DNA from: Zancudomyces culisetae | Lineage: Eukaryota > Kickxellomycota > Harpellomycetes > Harpellales > Legeriomycetaceae | Direction: 5' to 3' | DNA: 64,000 nucleotides | Assembly: GCA_001969505.1 (NCBI GenBank) | Contig: LSSK01000496.1 | Coordinates: forward strand, 1-64,000 | Shown here: in pieces, positions 34,164 to 45,325 of the stretch | Position numbering within the stretch: position 1 is the stretch's first letter | Layout of the letters: each line of letters begins with the position of its first letter | The notes under the pieces: model-generated | Database searches by the model: none | What the model was told of the DNA's origin: nothing | What the model saw: only the letters and a program-made list of their open reading frames with translations | Position numbers and translations under genes: made by a program

Positions 34164-35568
34164 ATGGGATGTGGTGGAAGCAAACAAGGCGTCGAGGAAA
34201 AAAAAGTGAATGATGAAATAGAGAACCAGCTCAAAAGGGACAAGGTTAACCTTAGAAACGAAGTGAAAATGCTTCTTTTGGGTAGGTTCTAAAAAAAAAT
34301 CATACAAATATTATTTTTATCTATATTTTCTAACTATATATTGGGCTTTACCATTTTTTATCACAACTATTAGCTATTCGAATTTATTTGCCCATAATTC
34401 CTAATCATGAGTCTTTTGAATATGTATACAAATGTAGGCGCTGGTGAGTCTGGGAAAAGTACCATTATAAAACAAATGAAACTCATTCATGACAATGGTT
34501 ACACTCGTGAGGAAAAAGAGTCGTTTAGGGAAATTATATACTCCAATACAATCCAATCCGCAAGAGTCCTGTTGGAGGCTATGGAAAACCTGGACATTCC
34601 ATTAGGGAACAAAAACAACCAATCCCTCGTTGACATTGTGTTGGATATGCCAGCACAAATAGAATCAGATGAGTTTCCCACTGATGTTGCCGAAGCCATC
34701 AAAATATTGTGGGCAGACACAGGGGTTCAAAAGTGTTTCTCCAGATCAAACGAGTTTCAGCTTAACGATTCTGCAAAATAGTAAGTGCTGCGTTTCATTA
34801 TATTTAGTAACATCCCCCTTTTTTAACTCCCGTTGTGGATATCATCATCGACTCGATGTCATTTGAGTTTATATTACATATACTCTTCTATCCCTTTCTT
34901 TTTGAATATTTTCTGTTACTAGGTCACATCTAACTCTAATGCTTTTTTCAATTACTGATATTTGTAGTTATTTTGATTCGATTGATCGTATATCACAGCC
35001 GGGATATCTTCCAACAGATCAGGATGTCTTGAGATCTCGTGTCAAGACAACCGGTATCAATGAAACCCTTTTCAAGGTCGGAGATCTAACTTATAGGATG
35101 ATTGACGTGGGGGGTCAGCGATCTGAACGAAAGAAGTGGATTCACTGCTTCGAAAATGTTACTGCCATTATTTTCTTGGTCGCTATGAGTGAATACGACC
35201 AGGTTCTTATCGAAGATGAAACGGTTAACCGAATGCAAGAGGCACTAACCCTTTTTGACTCTATCTGCAATTCTCGTTGGTTTGCCAAGACATCTATTAT
35301 CCTCTTTTTGAACAAGATTGATTTGTTCAAGCTAAAACTCACCAGATCGCCACTTTCGGACTACTTTCCTGATTTTAAAGGTGAAAATGCCTATGAGCCT
35401 GCCAGCGAATACATTCTTAAGCGCTTTGTTTCTTTAAACAAGTCTGATACCAAGCAAATTTACACCCACTTCACTTGTGCCACAGATACCAATCAGATCA
35501 AATTTGTTATGGCAGCTGTAAATGATATTATTATCCAAACCAGCTTACGCGATGTTGGCGTGCTTTAA
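34164..35568 (+). CDS. Heterotrimeric G protein alpha subunit
   Basis: A GTP-switch protein coupling seven-TM receptors to effectors at the plasma membrane. Three exons (34164-34281, 34438-34780, 34968-35568) give 353 residues, the family's usual size. MGCGGSK carries the myristoyl Gly2 and a palmitoyl Cys3. Nucleotide motifs: [20 protein letters not shown] (P-loop), [16 protein letters not shown] (switch I, with Arg finger and Thr), [20 protein letters not shown] (switch II), [10 protein letters not shown] (NKXD) and [13 protein letters not shown] (TCAT). The C-terminus is RDVGVL, lacking the cysteine of pertussis-toxin-sensitive subunits. This is a fungal GPA1/GPA-group member; which paralogue is not clear. 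Introns fall in the P-loop and between paired tyrosines. Confidence 0.95.
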
Positions 35569-36525
35569 TTTTGCCCCCACTCTCCCTCCCACACCCTCTC
35601 TCTCATTTTACTTCTTTTCTTTTTTTCTTTTTTTGTATTAGTAAATTTATTGACTCAACATAGCCTTGATGGTATGTCACCATCCATCCAATCTTCCCAA
35701 AAGGAGGGGAAAAAAGAAGAAGAAATGAAAATCAAGATAACAATGTAAGAGGTATATGACTCTTTTTTTTCTCCTTTCTATATATAATGTTCATTTTTAG
35801 CTGTTTTCTTTCTTTTTTTAGATCTGACTATCCTATTAGATCTGACTGTCTCTTTATTTGGAATTATAATTTTCTCTCCCTTTACTCCTGAAATATACAT
35901 TATTCACACGAGTTTAGCATCATAAAACAGCAAAGTTAAGTGAAGCATGAATGGTTGTGTTATTGAGGTTAGTTTAGGTGATTATTATATATGTTGTGAT
36001 TTCCCTGTCGCTATCGCAGATGTTATTTTTTCTGGGGCTAAGCTTGCTTACAAGTTATGTGGCTTTGCAATATTTGTCGATACCCTCTCTTTCTGTGAAG
36101 AAAGCAGGAAGGATTCTTGGGTTTGTAATAAAAAGCGTAGCCTTGATGTTAAACACCCGTTGAAAGAGATGCGTTGGAACGTACTTCATTTTATAAAAAT
36201 AATAGCATCGCGGTACTCTCTATTTCTACTCCAATTTTCAAAACCCTGTACCCCAACTCTAGTAACAATTTGAATGAGCGCTTTAATTTTATCTTGCTAA
36301 TTTTACTAACTCTCTACTTGAACATGTAATGCTCATCTTGCATGGATATGCTGAAGCCCAAAATTATAGGCCTTGTGGTGGCACATGTCTTATAAAAACA
36401 GTTACTCTTACCCTTTATTAAAAGAAATTATATCCCACCCATTTCTCATGCTCTCAGTAAAAAGAAAGTCATTAAAAGATATCGCTATAGAAACAAAAAT
36501 ATATGCTTCCTATTAAGATAAAGTT
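35569..36525. other. Convergent 3' spacer with pyrimidine tracts
   Basis: It begins with a long C/T tract (35570-35640) that is probably 3' UTR of the G-alpha transcript. A direct repeat TTAGATCTGACT occurs twice, 19 bp apart, near 35818 and 35837. A 108-codon frame at 35947-36273 has no recognisable feature. Confidence 0.45.
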
Positions 36526-37395
36526 TTACTTGCGATGGGTCAGGGTTGCAGATGCTTGACCATGTGGAAATACTGTCATTGTTGCTATTTCCACATGTTT
36601 TGGTCGGGAGGTTGAAAAAAGTACCAGTTCTGCAATATCTTGAGCTTTAAGGGGCTCGATCCCGCGGTATACATCCTTTGCTTTGGCTTCATCCCCCCGA
36701 AATCTTACCACTGAAAATTCAGTTTCTACCATACCTGGGTTTATCTCTGTTATTCTGACATCGGTATCTATGAGTTCACATCTCAGCGATTGTGTAATAG
36801 CTCGAACTGCATGCTTTGAAGCACAGTATATCGATCCATTAGGATATGCATTTTCCCCCGCAATTGATCCAATATTAACAATATGGCCTTGTGTTCTTTT
36901 TAGCGTCGGAAGTATTGCCTGCGTAACGTATACCAACCCCTTGACATTCGTATCTATCATCGTATCTATATCTTCCACCTTTGTGTCTACTAGCTTATCC
37001 AATCCGATAACCAATCCTGCATTGTTTACCAGGATGTCTACATTCTTAAAGTCTTTGGGTAAAGCAGAAACAGCCTTGTCGATTTGCGATTTGTTGCGTA
37101 CATCCAACTCCGTATATATAACTTTTATGCTCGGGTATTTGCTTTTTATGTCATTGGATATCGCCTCAAGCCTTTCAGTCCTTCTCCCTGAAATAATCAA
37201 ATTAGCACCGGCATGTGCATAATTGTATGCGCATGCCTGTCCGATCCCTGAGGTGGCACCTGTTATGAAAACGTTTTTGTTTCTTAATCTACTATATAGT
37301 GAGAAGGTGTCAGTCGAGTAGTGTTTAATTACAGTGTCACATCTAATCTTGTTTATGAATCTTCTTTGAATTCCTTTCCATAGCATTCTTTGCAT
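36526..37395 (-). CDS. Short-chain dehydrogenase/reductase (YMR226C/YdfG-like NADP-dependent)
   Basis: A single-exon 289-residue classical SDR. After an approximately 35-residue Arg/Lys-rich leader that may target mitochondria (MQRMLWKGIQRRFINKIR), the Rossmann fold shows VFITGATSGIGQACAYNYA, SGRRTERLE (Arg-Arg favouring NADP), LDVRNKSQI, ILVNNAGLVIG, HIVNIGSIAGE with the catalytic Ser, and YCASKHAV with the Tyr/Lys pair. NPGMVETEFS follows as in 3-hydroxy-acid/serine dehydrogenases of the YMR226C type. A second Met at residue 4 could also start translation. The true substrate is unknown. The C-terminus lacks a peroxisomal signal. Confidence 0.88.
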   Translation of the reverse strand: MQRMLWKGIQRRFINKIRCDTVIKHYSTDTFSLYSRLRNKNVFITGATSGIGQACAYNYAHAGANLIISGRRTERLEAISNDIKSKYPSIKVIYTELDVRNKSQIDKAVSALPKDFKNVDILVNNAGLVIGLDKLVDTKVEDIDTMIDTNVKGLVYVTQAILPTLKRTQGHIVNIGSIAGENAYPNGSIYCASKHAVRAITQSLRCELIDTDVRITEINPGMVETEFSVVRFRGDEAKAKDVYRGIEPLKAQDIAELVLFSTSRPKHVEIATMTVFPHGQASATLTHRK

Positions 37396-39103
37396 TTTTT
37401 TCGCTAAATCGATTTGTTGTTCTACTCTTTTTGCAATTGTTCAAAGTTACAGGAGTTGCAATAACAAATACACAATAATATCGAATTTATGTAACTAAAC
37501 ACAACCCTACTAAATTACCATTAAAAGCATGCAAATCCCCAGCAGACTTGATTTTTGAAACAATCTTTTATTCGGTAATTTGCTGAGATGTATTTCGCAA
37601 ATTTCACAAGCTTTTGAATCTTTCAAAACCAGAATAGGCGAAAAAAAGAAACTTTGATGTTATAACAGCTACTAGTGTACAAATTGCAGTATCTGTTTTT
37701 TAGTATATTAGTACACTGTAAGTGTACAATACCATCTAAAGTACAGCTGATGGACATATCTATCATTTAAAATTGCTGACCGATCGCTTGATGATTTAAA
37801 AAAGGTCGACATATCAGAACTAAAAGTGCTACCAAACTCTTTCTGCGTTGTAGTCTAAACTCGGCATCCACAATAGTATATCATATACCTGAAGTACTAA
37901 AAGATTTATCTTTTCGGTGCCTTATTATTTTATTTATGAAGCATAACATCGCAGTAATCTCCAGCAAATGAGTGAACGTAAAGAAAAGCATCACTTTGAT
38001 ACCTATAGGCAAAGTGCTACATCTGAAGCCTCCCGATGAATTTTTGGCTTGTGAATTGTTTCTGCGTTAACTCAAATTCTTTATACAATAACACCATCCA
38101 TCCTTTTTGTCTTACCATAGTAGTGAAGGCTTAAAAGTAATGTATCTAAAGGCGGATACACATGGGTGCCTGCATAGTATTCTAATGATACTTTTCTGGT
38201 ATGGCCGCACCAATTTAAAGTATGTGGAGGGTGTAGGAAGTAGAGGAATGCTAGGGGAAGGGTAAGAGTCGCTTCAATTGTAGACAGGGGAGCGGAAAAG
38301 TGTACATGACGATGAAATGATTATCCTAACCATTAATGCTCGCACCACCCACCAATCTTGTTTTTGTTATTTTTGCATTTTTTTATGGCAGAAGTGGCTT
38401 AACTTTTCTTTTCGAGAAAAAGAGCGGAGGTATTACGAGTGCACGTTCATATGGCTCATTCGAGACATCAGATTAAACGCTGGCCAAGCATTTCACCACT
38501 TGCGGTGCAAGGGGCGGAAAAATCATGAGGTTTTCATATGTCAACTTTTTTGCTCGGGACGGGATCTGCTTGTTTCTTGTGCTGGAGCTACCATCTTTGC
38601 GAGCCAATAACCGGGCGAGTTGCCCATGTATATACACATCTCAGTCCCCAATAGCACAGGATAGCTAGTCACTTTGTTGGATAGTGTGCCTAGACCACTT
38701 AATTTTTTCTTAATGACGGCAGAAAATGCGGAGCCTGAATTAAATTAAACCAAGATGGATGGTCAGTAGAGGAATAGCATGTGGTTTTCGGAGAATGAGT
38801 ACAAGATAAAGTTCATGTGTCTTGTTTGTGATGAAAATCGTGCTCTGCTTGCCCCCTTCCCAATAATAAAGGAAAAAAAATAATCTAATTATGCCATTTG
38901 CTGAAATCTCATTTACCTCCACACTCTCAATGGGTCTGGTAAACAATTACACAAAGTTTAAGTAAAACCTCAGTTATGCAGTACTGTCTCCACCAACGGC
39001 TATTGTTTTTTTTACTCGTAACGCTTTACAAATAAAATACAACTCAGCTTTTTCTGCGTTTATACTGGTGGTTAGAAAATGCATATTACCTTAAAGCAAA
39101 AAC
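37396..39103. other. Spacer with a G/C-raised island
   Basis: About 1.7 kb with no secure gene. 38390-38640 is clearly less AT-rich than its surroundings and has a compact GGGCGAGTTGCCC hairpin at 38612-38624. A 97-codon frame crosses it but is Cys/Phe-rich and unlike any family I know. A structured RNA is possible. Confidence 0.4.
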
Positions 39104-39952
39104 ATGAGTGGTTTGGATAACAACTTGGACAAATTCAGAAAGTTCAGAAAAACACAAACGAACATACAATGTATAGTTACTATTTATGAACTCTGGGTTG
39201 AACTTGCGACAAATACAGCCTGATCGCTCTGGGAACCAGTTCTCCTCCTCTCCTCCTCTCCTCCTCTCTTTTCCCTTCTTTTCAAGAAATGGGCCTATAC
39301 CACAAGTGCTATTTGTTTGATTTTGCAGATTGCATTTCTACCACAAAAATTGCTTTTATTTGCAAAGATGTGATTGAAAAGAACATATAATATTGAAAAC
39401 CTCGTCTGGTTTGCATGCAAAAAGGGAGCTAGAGTTGTTGTTGATTACATAGAACGCTCCAAAACCGCATAAAATTTTGAAAACTATTGTGCCAACAAAA
39501 TACTATCTTACATGAAAAGGAGAGGATAAAACATAATCTGTTTTGTAAACACATAGCAAAAGAAGTACTACAGCCAAATTGAAAAAGAACCCATTTGAAG
39601 TGTCTTCCAATAGTTTGTCAGACTTCAATGCTTTGGTATTTAAAGTACCTAATAGGGCAGGTGGGCTTGGAGGCCGGGCCTCAACACAAAATATACGTTT
39701 CACTAAACAGAGTATGATCTCTCAGATCCAGGTAACCAATGCTATTTGAGACTTTATAGCTTTTATTTCCAATACGCAAATATTCCTATTTCTTCTCGTA
39801 TCATTTTTCCCGTTTCAAGGCAAATATACTACAAGTTCAGCTCATTAGTAAATATTTTGTCATCACGGCCGTCTTCAAGGCGAAAAAAAGAAAAGAGGAA
39901 GCAAAATAGAAAAATAGAACGAAACGAAGTTGGGGAATTGAAAAATATATAA
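39104..39952 (+). CDS. Small spliced gene with an NPFEV motif (tentative, Nop14-N-terminus-like)
   Basis: Exon 39104-39170 starts MSGLDNNLDKFRKFRKTQ. It splices in phase at 39574-39731, reading KLKKNPFEVSSNSLSDFNAL, then FKVPNRAGGLGGRAST and IRFTKQSMISQIQ before a GTAACC donor. The NPFEV box followed by a basic, glycine-rich stretch resembles the N-terminus of the ribosome-assembly factor Nop14. The remaining ~750 residues of Nop14 are not downstream, because the kinase gene begins at 40313. A last exon near 39835-39952 rich in Lys/Arg (SSRRKKEKRKQNRK) would end the protein. Its junction is unresolved. Either a short novel nucleolar-type protein or a truncated relic. Confidence 0.4.
39240..39274. 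repeat. (CTC CT)n pyrimidine microsatellite
   Basis: An uninterrupted run of CTCCT/CTCCTC units on the + strand. It lies inside the proposed long intron of the NPFEV-motif gene. Confidence 0.8.
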
Positions 39953-40312
39953 CTTTATTTGTATAGCGTACTTTAATCGAGGTTTCTCTAGAAGTACACA
40001 GGAAAACAATAGGTTGAAAAAATACAAGAAAATAAAAGGCTGTAACAAACAAAAGGGAAATAAAGTGCCAGGTCATATGTTATATATCTTTGATTAAGAC
40101 GCATTAGTTTAGAAGTTCAACAAAAGTACATTTGGTCTTTCCTAATTAGTTATTACTTTTGCCTTTTTTGCGCCTAAAGAAGTAACAAATACAGAGGAAG
40201 AGAATCGAGCTAGATGCGCTTGTAGCTGTCCTTTTTCATCTAAGATAAAGGGAATCCGTATTATGAGGCGATCGATATATGTAAAAATATTGTATTATAA
40301 CTCTTTGGCACT

Positions 40313-42478
40313 ATGTTCTCATTAGTAAGTTCAATTTTTAAGAAAAAGAGGAAGGAAAAGCCCGGATTAAAGGCAGAGCCGAGAGATAACACAGTATCTC
40401 CCATGGAAAGTGTGTCTCACCCCAATCGATTTTATGTAACAAATTCCTCAAGCACAAATACAGATGTAGAGTATACTAACAACAAAGCAATGAAAAGCGG
40501 AAATGATGAAACCTCGCGAAATATTAATTATAAGGAATCGGGTAATGTTTATAGATATAAAGATACCCATATTGTGAACAAAATAGATGAATATGGTAGT
40601 GAAGGTAGTGATACGGTAGATACCTTATCAAGCACTGATAGCGATTTATATCCATTGGATGATAAAGATGGCCACGTAATAGTTAGGGAGGGAACAGACT
40701 TCACAAAGAGATATTACATAGAGAAACTCTTAGGTCAAGGAACGTTTGGAAGAGTAATGAAGTGCTATGATAGAAAATTGAAGCGACACGTTGCAATCAA
40801 AGTGATCAGAGCGGTGCAAAAATATAGAGATGCTGCAGAAATCGAAATAAGAGTGTTAAAAACCTTGGAAAGCTATGATAAGGAAAACAAGTATCAATGT
40901 ATTAAGCTAGATGGTTGGTTTGACTACAAAAATCACATATGCATGGTTTTCGAACTCTTGGGGCCTAGTGTATTTGATTTCCTAAAATTCAATTCATTCA
41001 GGCCATTTTCAATTAATCAAGTCCAAGAAATAGCAAGGCAGTTACTGAGAAGTGTAGCGTATATGCACTGTTTAAACATGATACATACTGATCTGAAGCC
41101 CGAAAACATATTGTTAATAAATAGTGACTATGAGACTCTAGAAATAGGCCCAAAAAAAACCATAAAAACAAAAATACTCAAGTCCACCAAGGTATCCTTA
41201 ATAGATTTTGGGAGTACAACATTTGATAACGAATATCACTCAAAAGTGGTATCCACAAGGCATTACAGGGCACCAGAAATTATACTTGAACATGGCTGGA
41301 CATTTCCTTGCGATATCTGGTCAATTGGGTGTATAATTGTTGAGCTCTTGGTTGGCGATGCGTTATTCCAGACGCATGAAAACTTAGAACACCTGGCAAT
41401 GATGGAAGTTTTGCTTGGACCTATTCCGAAATATATGATATTTAAGACCAAAGATTCAGTGAAGACAGAGTTTTTCCGGCATGGAATACTAAACTACCCC
41501 ACTGGAGAAACTAGTCAAAAATCAATGCAAAGGGTGCGACAGATGCTACCACTGGAAAAACTGATTGATCCAGGTGCCAGTGTAGTACAGGAGTACTTGT
41601 ATGATTTACTTGAAAAAATGCTTAGATATGATCCAAACAGACGAATCACTGCGGCTGAAGCATTATGTCATAAGTTTTTCTCACTAAAAATAGGCCAAGT
41701 TTGCGACAAGAGAGACAAGTTCAATAGCCTGTCAAATAAAAACGACTACGAAATCCTAAATAAAGTACGGGATAACTACAATAATAGTATTGGTAGTTAT
41801 AGTTGTAGTAGAAACGTGTATAGCATGGGTCCTATACTAATGCAGAGCGATTTTAGGCTAAAGTCGGTTAAAAATGACCGAAACCTGCCTGTTGGTGCGA
41901 TAAATGAATCAACAGAAAATCACGAGCAAGTTCGAGAAATAAACGATAGCAAAGGCTGCGGCAATGATAGCAAACTAACAACAATAGCAAACAAGAACAC
42001 CGGTTTGGAGGAAAATGAATCTAAGAAGTACGACTTAGTTACTGGCGTTGATAATCTTAGGTTGGTTGACACATCTGGAGGAGATCCTATATCCAACTTT
42101 GACTCTGGCTCAAAACAAGACACTAAGAACGAATGTAAAGCTGCGGATAGTAGTGTTGAAAACGTTACAGAGCTTGATTCATTCGATAGTAACAAAACCA
42201 GAACAGAGAGGTTTGACTCGGTCGATACGATATATGGAGTTGATTTTGAGGTGGGCCCCTTGGGTGCAAAAGAAAAAAACAAAGTGAATGATGCTACCAT
42301 TATTTCTAATTACTGTGATAGTGTCGAAAACCTTACAAAACAAAAGCCCAGGGCCACACAACTGCAAATAAACACAAAAAATAGGAGTAACCGCGAAGAG
42401 AGTCATAACCAAGACTCAGCAGCAGAAAGCAGTACTGCGGTATTCAACAAGCATGGGATAGAAGGAATTTACTTTTAG
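40313..42478 (+). CDS. LAMMER (CLK/KNS1) dual-specificity protein kinase
   Basis: A single-exon 721-residue kinase. Residues 1-125 are a basic then Ser/Asn-rich leader. The kinase domain spans about 134-465: LLGQGTFGRV (P-loop), HVAIKVIRAV (ATP Lys), AEIEIRVLKTL (helix-C Glu), NMIHTDLKPENILL (catalytic loop, HTDLKPEN as in CLKs), SLIDFGSTTF (DFG), VVSTRHYRAPEIILEHGW (activation loop) and ENLEHLAMMEVLLGP (the LAMMER box; the canonical EHLAMMERILG has R-I where this has V-L). The 250-residue C-terminal tail is acidic, Ser/Asn-rich and disordered, longer than in yeast Kns1. LAMMER kinases phosphorylate SR splicing factors, which fits an intron-rich genome. The gene lacks introns itself. Confidence 0.94.
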   Translation: MFSLVSSIFKKKRKEKPGLKAEPRDNTVSPMESVSHPNRFYVTNSSSTNTDVEYTNNKAMKSGNDETSRNINYKESGNVYRYKDTHIVNKIDEYGSEGSDTVDTLSSTDSDLYPLDDKDGHVIVREGTDFTKRYYIEKLLGQGTFGRVMKCYDRKLKRHVAIKVIRAVQKYRDAAEIEIRVLKTLESYDKENKYQCIKLDGWFDYKNHICMVFELLGPSVFDFLKFNSFRPFSINQVQEIARQLLRSVAYMHCLNMIHTDLKPENILLINSDYETLEIGPKKTIKTKILKSTKVSLIDFGSTTFDNEYHSKVVSTRHYRAPEIILEHGWTFPCDIWSIGCIIVELLVGDALFQTHENLEHLAMMEVLLGPIPKYMIFKTKDSVKTEFFRHGILNYPTGETSQKSMQRVRQMLPLEKLIDPGASVVQEYLYDLLEKMLRYDPNRRITAAEALCHKFFSLKIGQVCDKRDKFNSLSNKNDYEILNKVRDNYNNSIGSYSCSRNVYSMGPILMQSDFRLKSVKNDRNLPVGAINESTENHEQVREINDSKGCGNDSKLTTIANKNTGLEENESKKYDLVTGVDNLRLVDTSGGDPISNFDSGSKQDTKNECKAADSSVENVTELDSFDSNKTRTERFDSVDTIYGVDFEVGPLGAKEKNKVNDATIISNYCDSVENLTKQKPRATQLQINTKNRSNREESHNQDSAAESSTAVFNKHGIEGIYF

Positions 42479-43450
42479 TGCGAAACAAGTATTATTAAAA
42501 AAAATAGTTTAGTATTCTATGAATGTGAGGGTTATCCCTATATATTGTTGTATACATGGTGCGAATATGATAAATATATAGATGTGTATTTAGGCTCAGT
42601 TATTGTCGTAATTGTTGCATATCTCAACTGCATATCAAGGCTTTAACTTTTTACTGAGTAATTTTAGAAAGATTTTACAACTCTTGTAACACTGGCCAAA
42701 ATGCCAATTTATATTGTTTATATTCCTATTTTTTTGTTACGCCTTTTTTGCCTTTCATTTTGTTTTTTTTTGCCCTTTTTTTTTGTCATGTACCTATTAT
42801 AATATTAGTGTCTTTACAAGTTTATAAACTATGTATTTAGCAGTACCTTCGTCATGAGCTATTTTTTATTCTACTGGTTATATGCAGCATTTTTGTCATA
42901 CCAACTTGTATCTTTAGTTAAGGTTTTTGCAAAATACAGATCAGATAAAAGCTCGGGTTGCAGTAGGAGTAAAGATCAGATTGAGTAGAGAATCGCATTA
43001 ACCCTCATATGCAAAAAAGGTGTATAATTTATAAGTTATATATGGTTAATGGTTAGTGGTTAATGATGAATCTACAGGTAATTTTGTGTCTGTTTCCTAT
43101 ACTGAGGTTTATGTCATCCACATTTGTCTTTGCTGTGTGGTTAAGACAGGCTCATCCTCCAATACTTCGTAAAAACAAAAAAGCAAAAAAAAAGATGGAA
43201 GGTAGTGGGGAAAAGGATAATATCAGAATAAACAGTGCCGATCAGTATGCGGTAGGTGAGGAATATAATACAGTTAGTATCCGAATAAATAGCCAAAGCT
43301 CCACTTTTTCCATATTGCATTGGTCTTTGTTATCAATAAATGTGATTTATACGAGACTGTAGTTATTTTTTTACTAATGAAAATACTCGAATTGCTAAAA
43401 GCGATTTTAGGGGGGGAAAAAGAATTTATATCCCAACAAGAAACAAGAAA
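42479..43450. other. Convergent 3' spacer
   Basis: About 970 bp of poly-T-rich sequence between the kinase (+) and SET-protein (-) 3' ends. A 99-codon + frame at 43063-43362 contains a Lys run from poly-A and is not credible. Confidence 0.5.
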
Positions 43451-45325
43451 CTACGTGTCACACTCCCATTTAGAGCGATTAACCTCAGAACCATAATAGA
43501 CTAAAAGTTCTTCTCCCGCTTTTATTAACCTAGTGGTAAAGCAAATTATTTGGTTGACAACCATCCCTTCAAGAAAGCTGATGTTGCAATCGGAAATATT
43601 GCCACCTTCATTCATAAAATGGTATGGGCAAAACAAGGGTCCGTTTGGATCAGTAAACGGCAGTCCATTGTCGTCAGTGGCATCAAGAACCGTTTTTCGA
43701 TACATTATCGAGTAACTAGATGCTAATCCTATGTGATCTTTTGCAAGATCATACTCATTCTCATCCATTGGAACACCAAAATAAAATCCCAAGGGTACCC
43801 CTGCTGGAAGGTCACGAACTGCAAAGAGCCCATTTCCAGCATTTGGAATGTTTGATGCGCTTACTCTTACTATGTCTTGCCAACAAGAGGGAATAGGTAA
43901 ACATGTTTTTGGTTCAACAAAGTCTCTCTGGATTTCAGCTGCACCATCACCGGGTATTTCAACACCGTTGTCCACATCAACTAGTAGCGGTAACTCGTTC
44001 GCATCATGCTTATTTTTACTCAAAGAGTTTTGAAAAGATACAGGTAAAGATGGGGTTTTGTGTGAACCTGTGGATGATAAACCCTTATGCTCTATGTTGA
44101 AATCCACTTCGATATCATCGGTATTTCCCGCCGAAACCGCACCTTTATTCGAAATCACCTTTTTATCCCTCTGCAAATATGACTCAGAATGGGATTCCCC
44201 ACTCTTTTGTATCCTCACAGAGCATACAGCATTGGTATCAGTTTTAATTAAGTTCAACTCATCTACGGTACTAACTGCGGTACTTGCATCAAGTTTCCTA
44301 TTCAAGTATACTCGAATCGACTCTACCTCCTCGGAGCTTCTAATAATATCAATATTTAGTTAGCCTGAAAACTAGCACGTGGTTATACATCAGTAATTCT
44401 AAGACTAGAGGAAAAAAAACAGAAAAGCTATAATCGGCTTACTTGCTTGGTGGCTTATCCTTGAATGCAAGGGGTATGTTGTCATGATCGCTACCAAAAC
44501 AGACAGGCCAATCGACCTCAATTAGCGTTTTCATCCATGCGTTGTAGTTTCCAACCGAGCTGTTAAAGTCACCAGGGCTATACGACAAGGAATACATGTA
44601 TTGCTTCGAGCCCTCCGGCCTAGTTCTAATAAAATACAAGTCAAGATTGAATGTCAAGACTGAGCTGGCACTGTTCTGTGGTGTCTATTATATAAATATT
44701 ATGAAGGGGATAAAATATATTATAAAACAAGACAGGTAAATGTTGCAAAAACACGAATACCAGAGTATAAATCAAGATAGCGGATAAGAATTTTGATTTA
44801 ATTTGTCATATGTATCTAATACTGACTTTAAAATCTCACCTTTCCTGAAAATGCTCTGGTGATTCCCAGATCACTGCTCATTTTTTTGTCCAACGCGATT
44901 GCACGGTCAATTATCTCTTTCCTAGACGCAGTGCTGTTTTCGCTTTTCTTTAGCGCCAAGTAAATCAAATAGCTTTGATTATACCACCTAGGCCTCTCCT
45001 TTCGTTTTGCATATATATTTTCCAGGGTATCGCGTTGTTTAGCGCTCGAATAATCTATTAAGGATTTTTCTTCTGCACTTTCTTTTGTTTTTTGAATACT
45101 ATATTCAGCAGTTTTTACCATTACACCACCACTCACTTCTATAACCGCACCCCTTTTTCCAGATACTTTTTTCTTCTTATTTTTTCCCCTTTTGTCCGGA
45201 AGCATCGACAGTTCAAGGTATTCATCAAGATACTCTAACGCAAATTCACCCAGTAAATTTCCACCGTCTCCTATTATCCTAGTCTCTCGTGTTCTTTTCG
45301 ATCTTTGTTGTTCCATTCCCAACAT
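43451..45325 (-). CDS. Winged-helix plus SET domain protein (putative histone methyltransferase)
   Basis: Three exons (44840-45325, 44443-44684, 43451-44339) give 538 residues. Residues ~110-175 (RPRWYNQSYLIYLALKKSE, GITRAFSGKTPQNSASSVL) look like the GDS1-type winged helix found with fungal SET proteins. A partly conserved module (SLSYSPGDFNSSVGNYNAWM) follows. The C-terminal SET domain runs from VSASNIPNAGNGLFAVRDLP to EELLVYYGSEVNRSKW. The GNGLFA and GEELLVYYG blocks are typical. The central N-H-S-C-x-P-N block is replaced by MNEGGNISDCN, so enzymatic activity is uncertain, as in PRDM-type domains. An open frame extends upstream of the chosen Met, but only through a non-ATG codon. Probably nuclear. 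Confidence 0.82.

Noticed and set aside
35947-36273. 108-codon + frame after the G-alpha gene
   Set aside because: No domain, Cys/Phe-rich composition, lies in the presumed 3' region; more likely chance.
36683-37222. 179-codon + frame inside the SDR gene
   Set aside because: Antisense shadow of the SDR, whose catalytic motifs are all on the - strand.
38317-38610. 97-codon + frame across the G/C-raised island
   Set aside because: Cys/Phe/Arg-rich with no conserved pattern; treated as non-coding signal instead.
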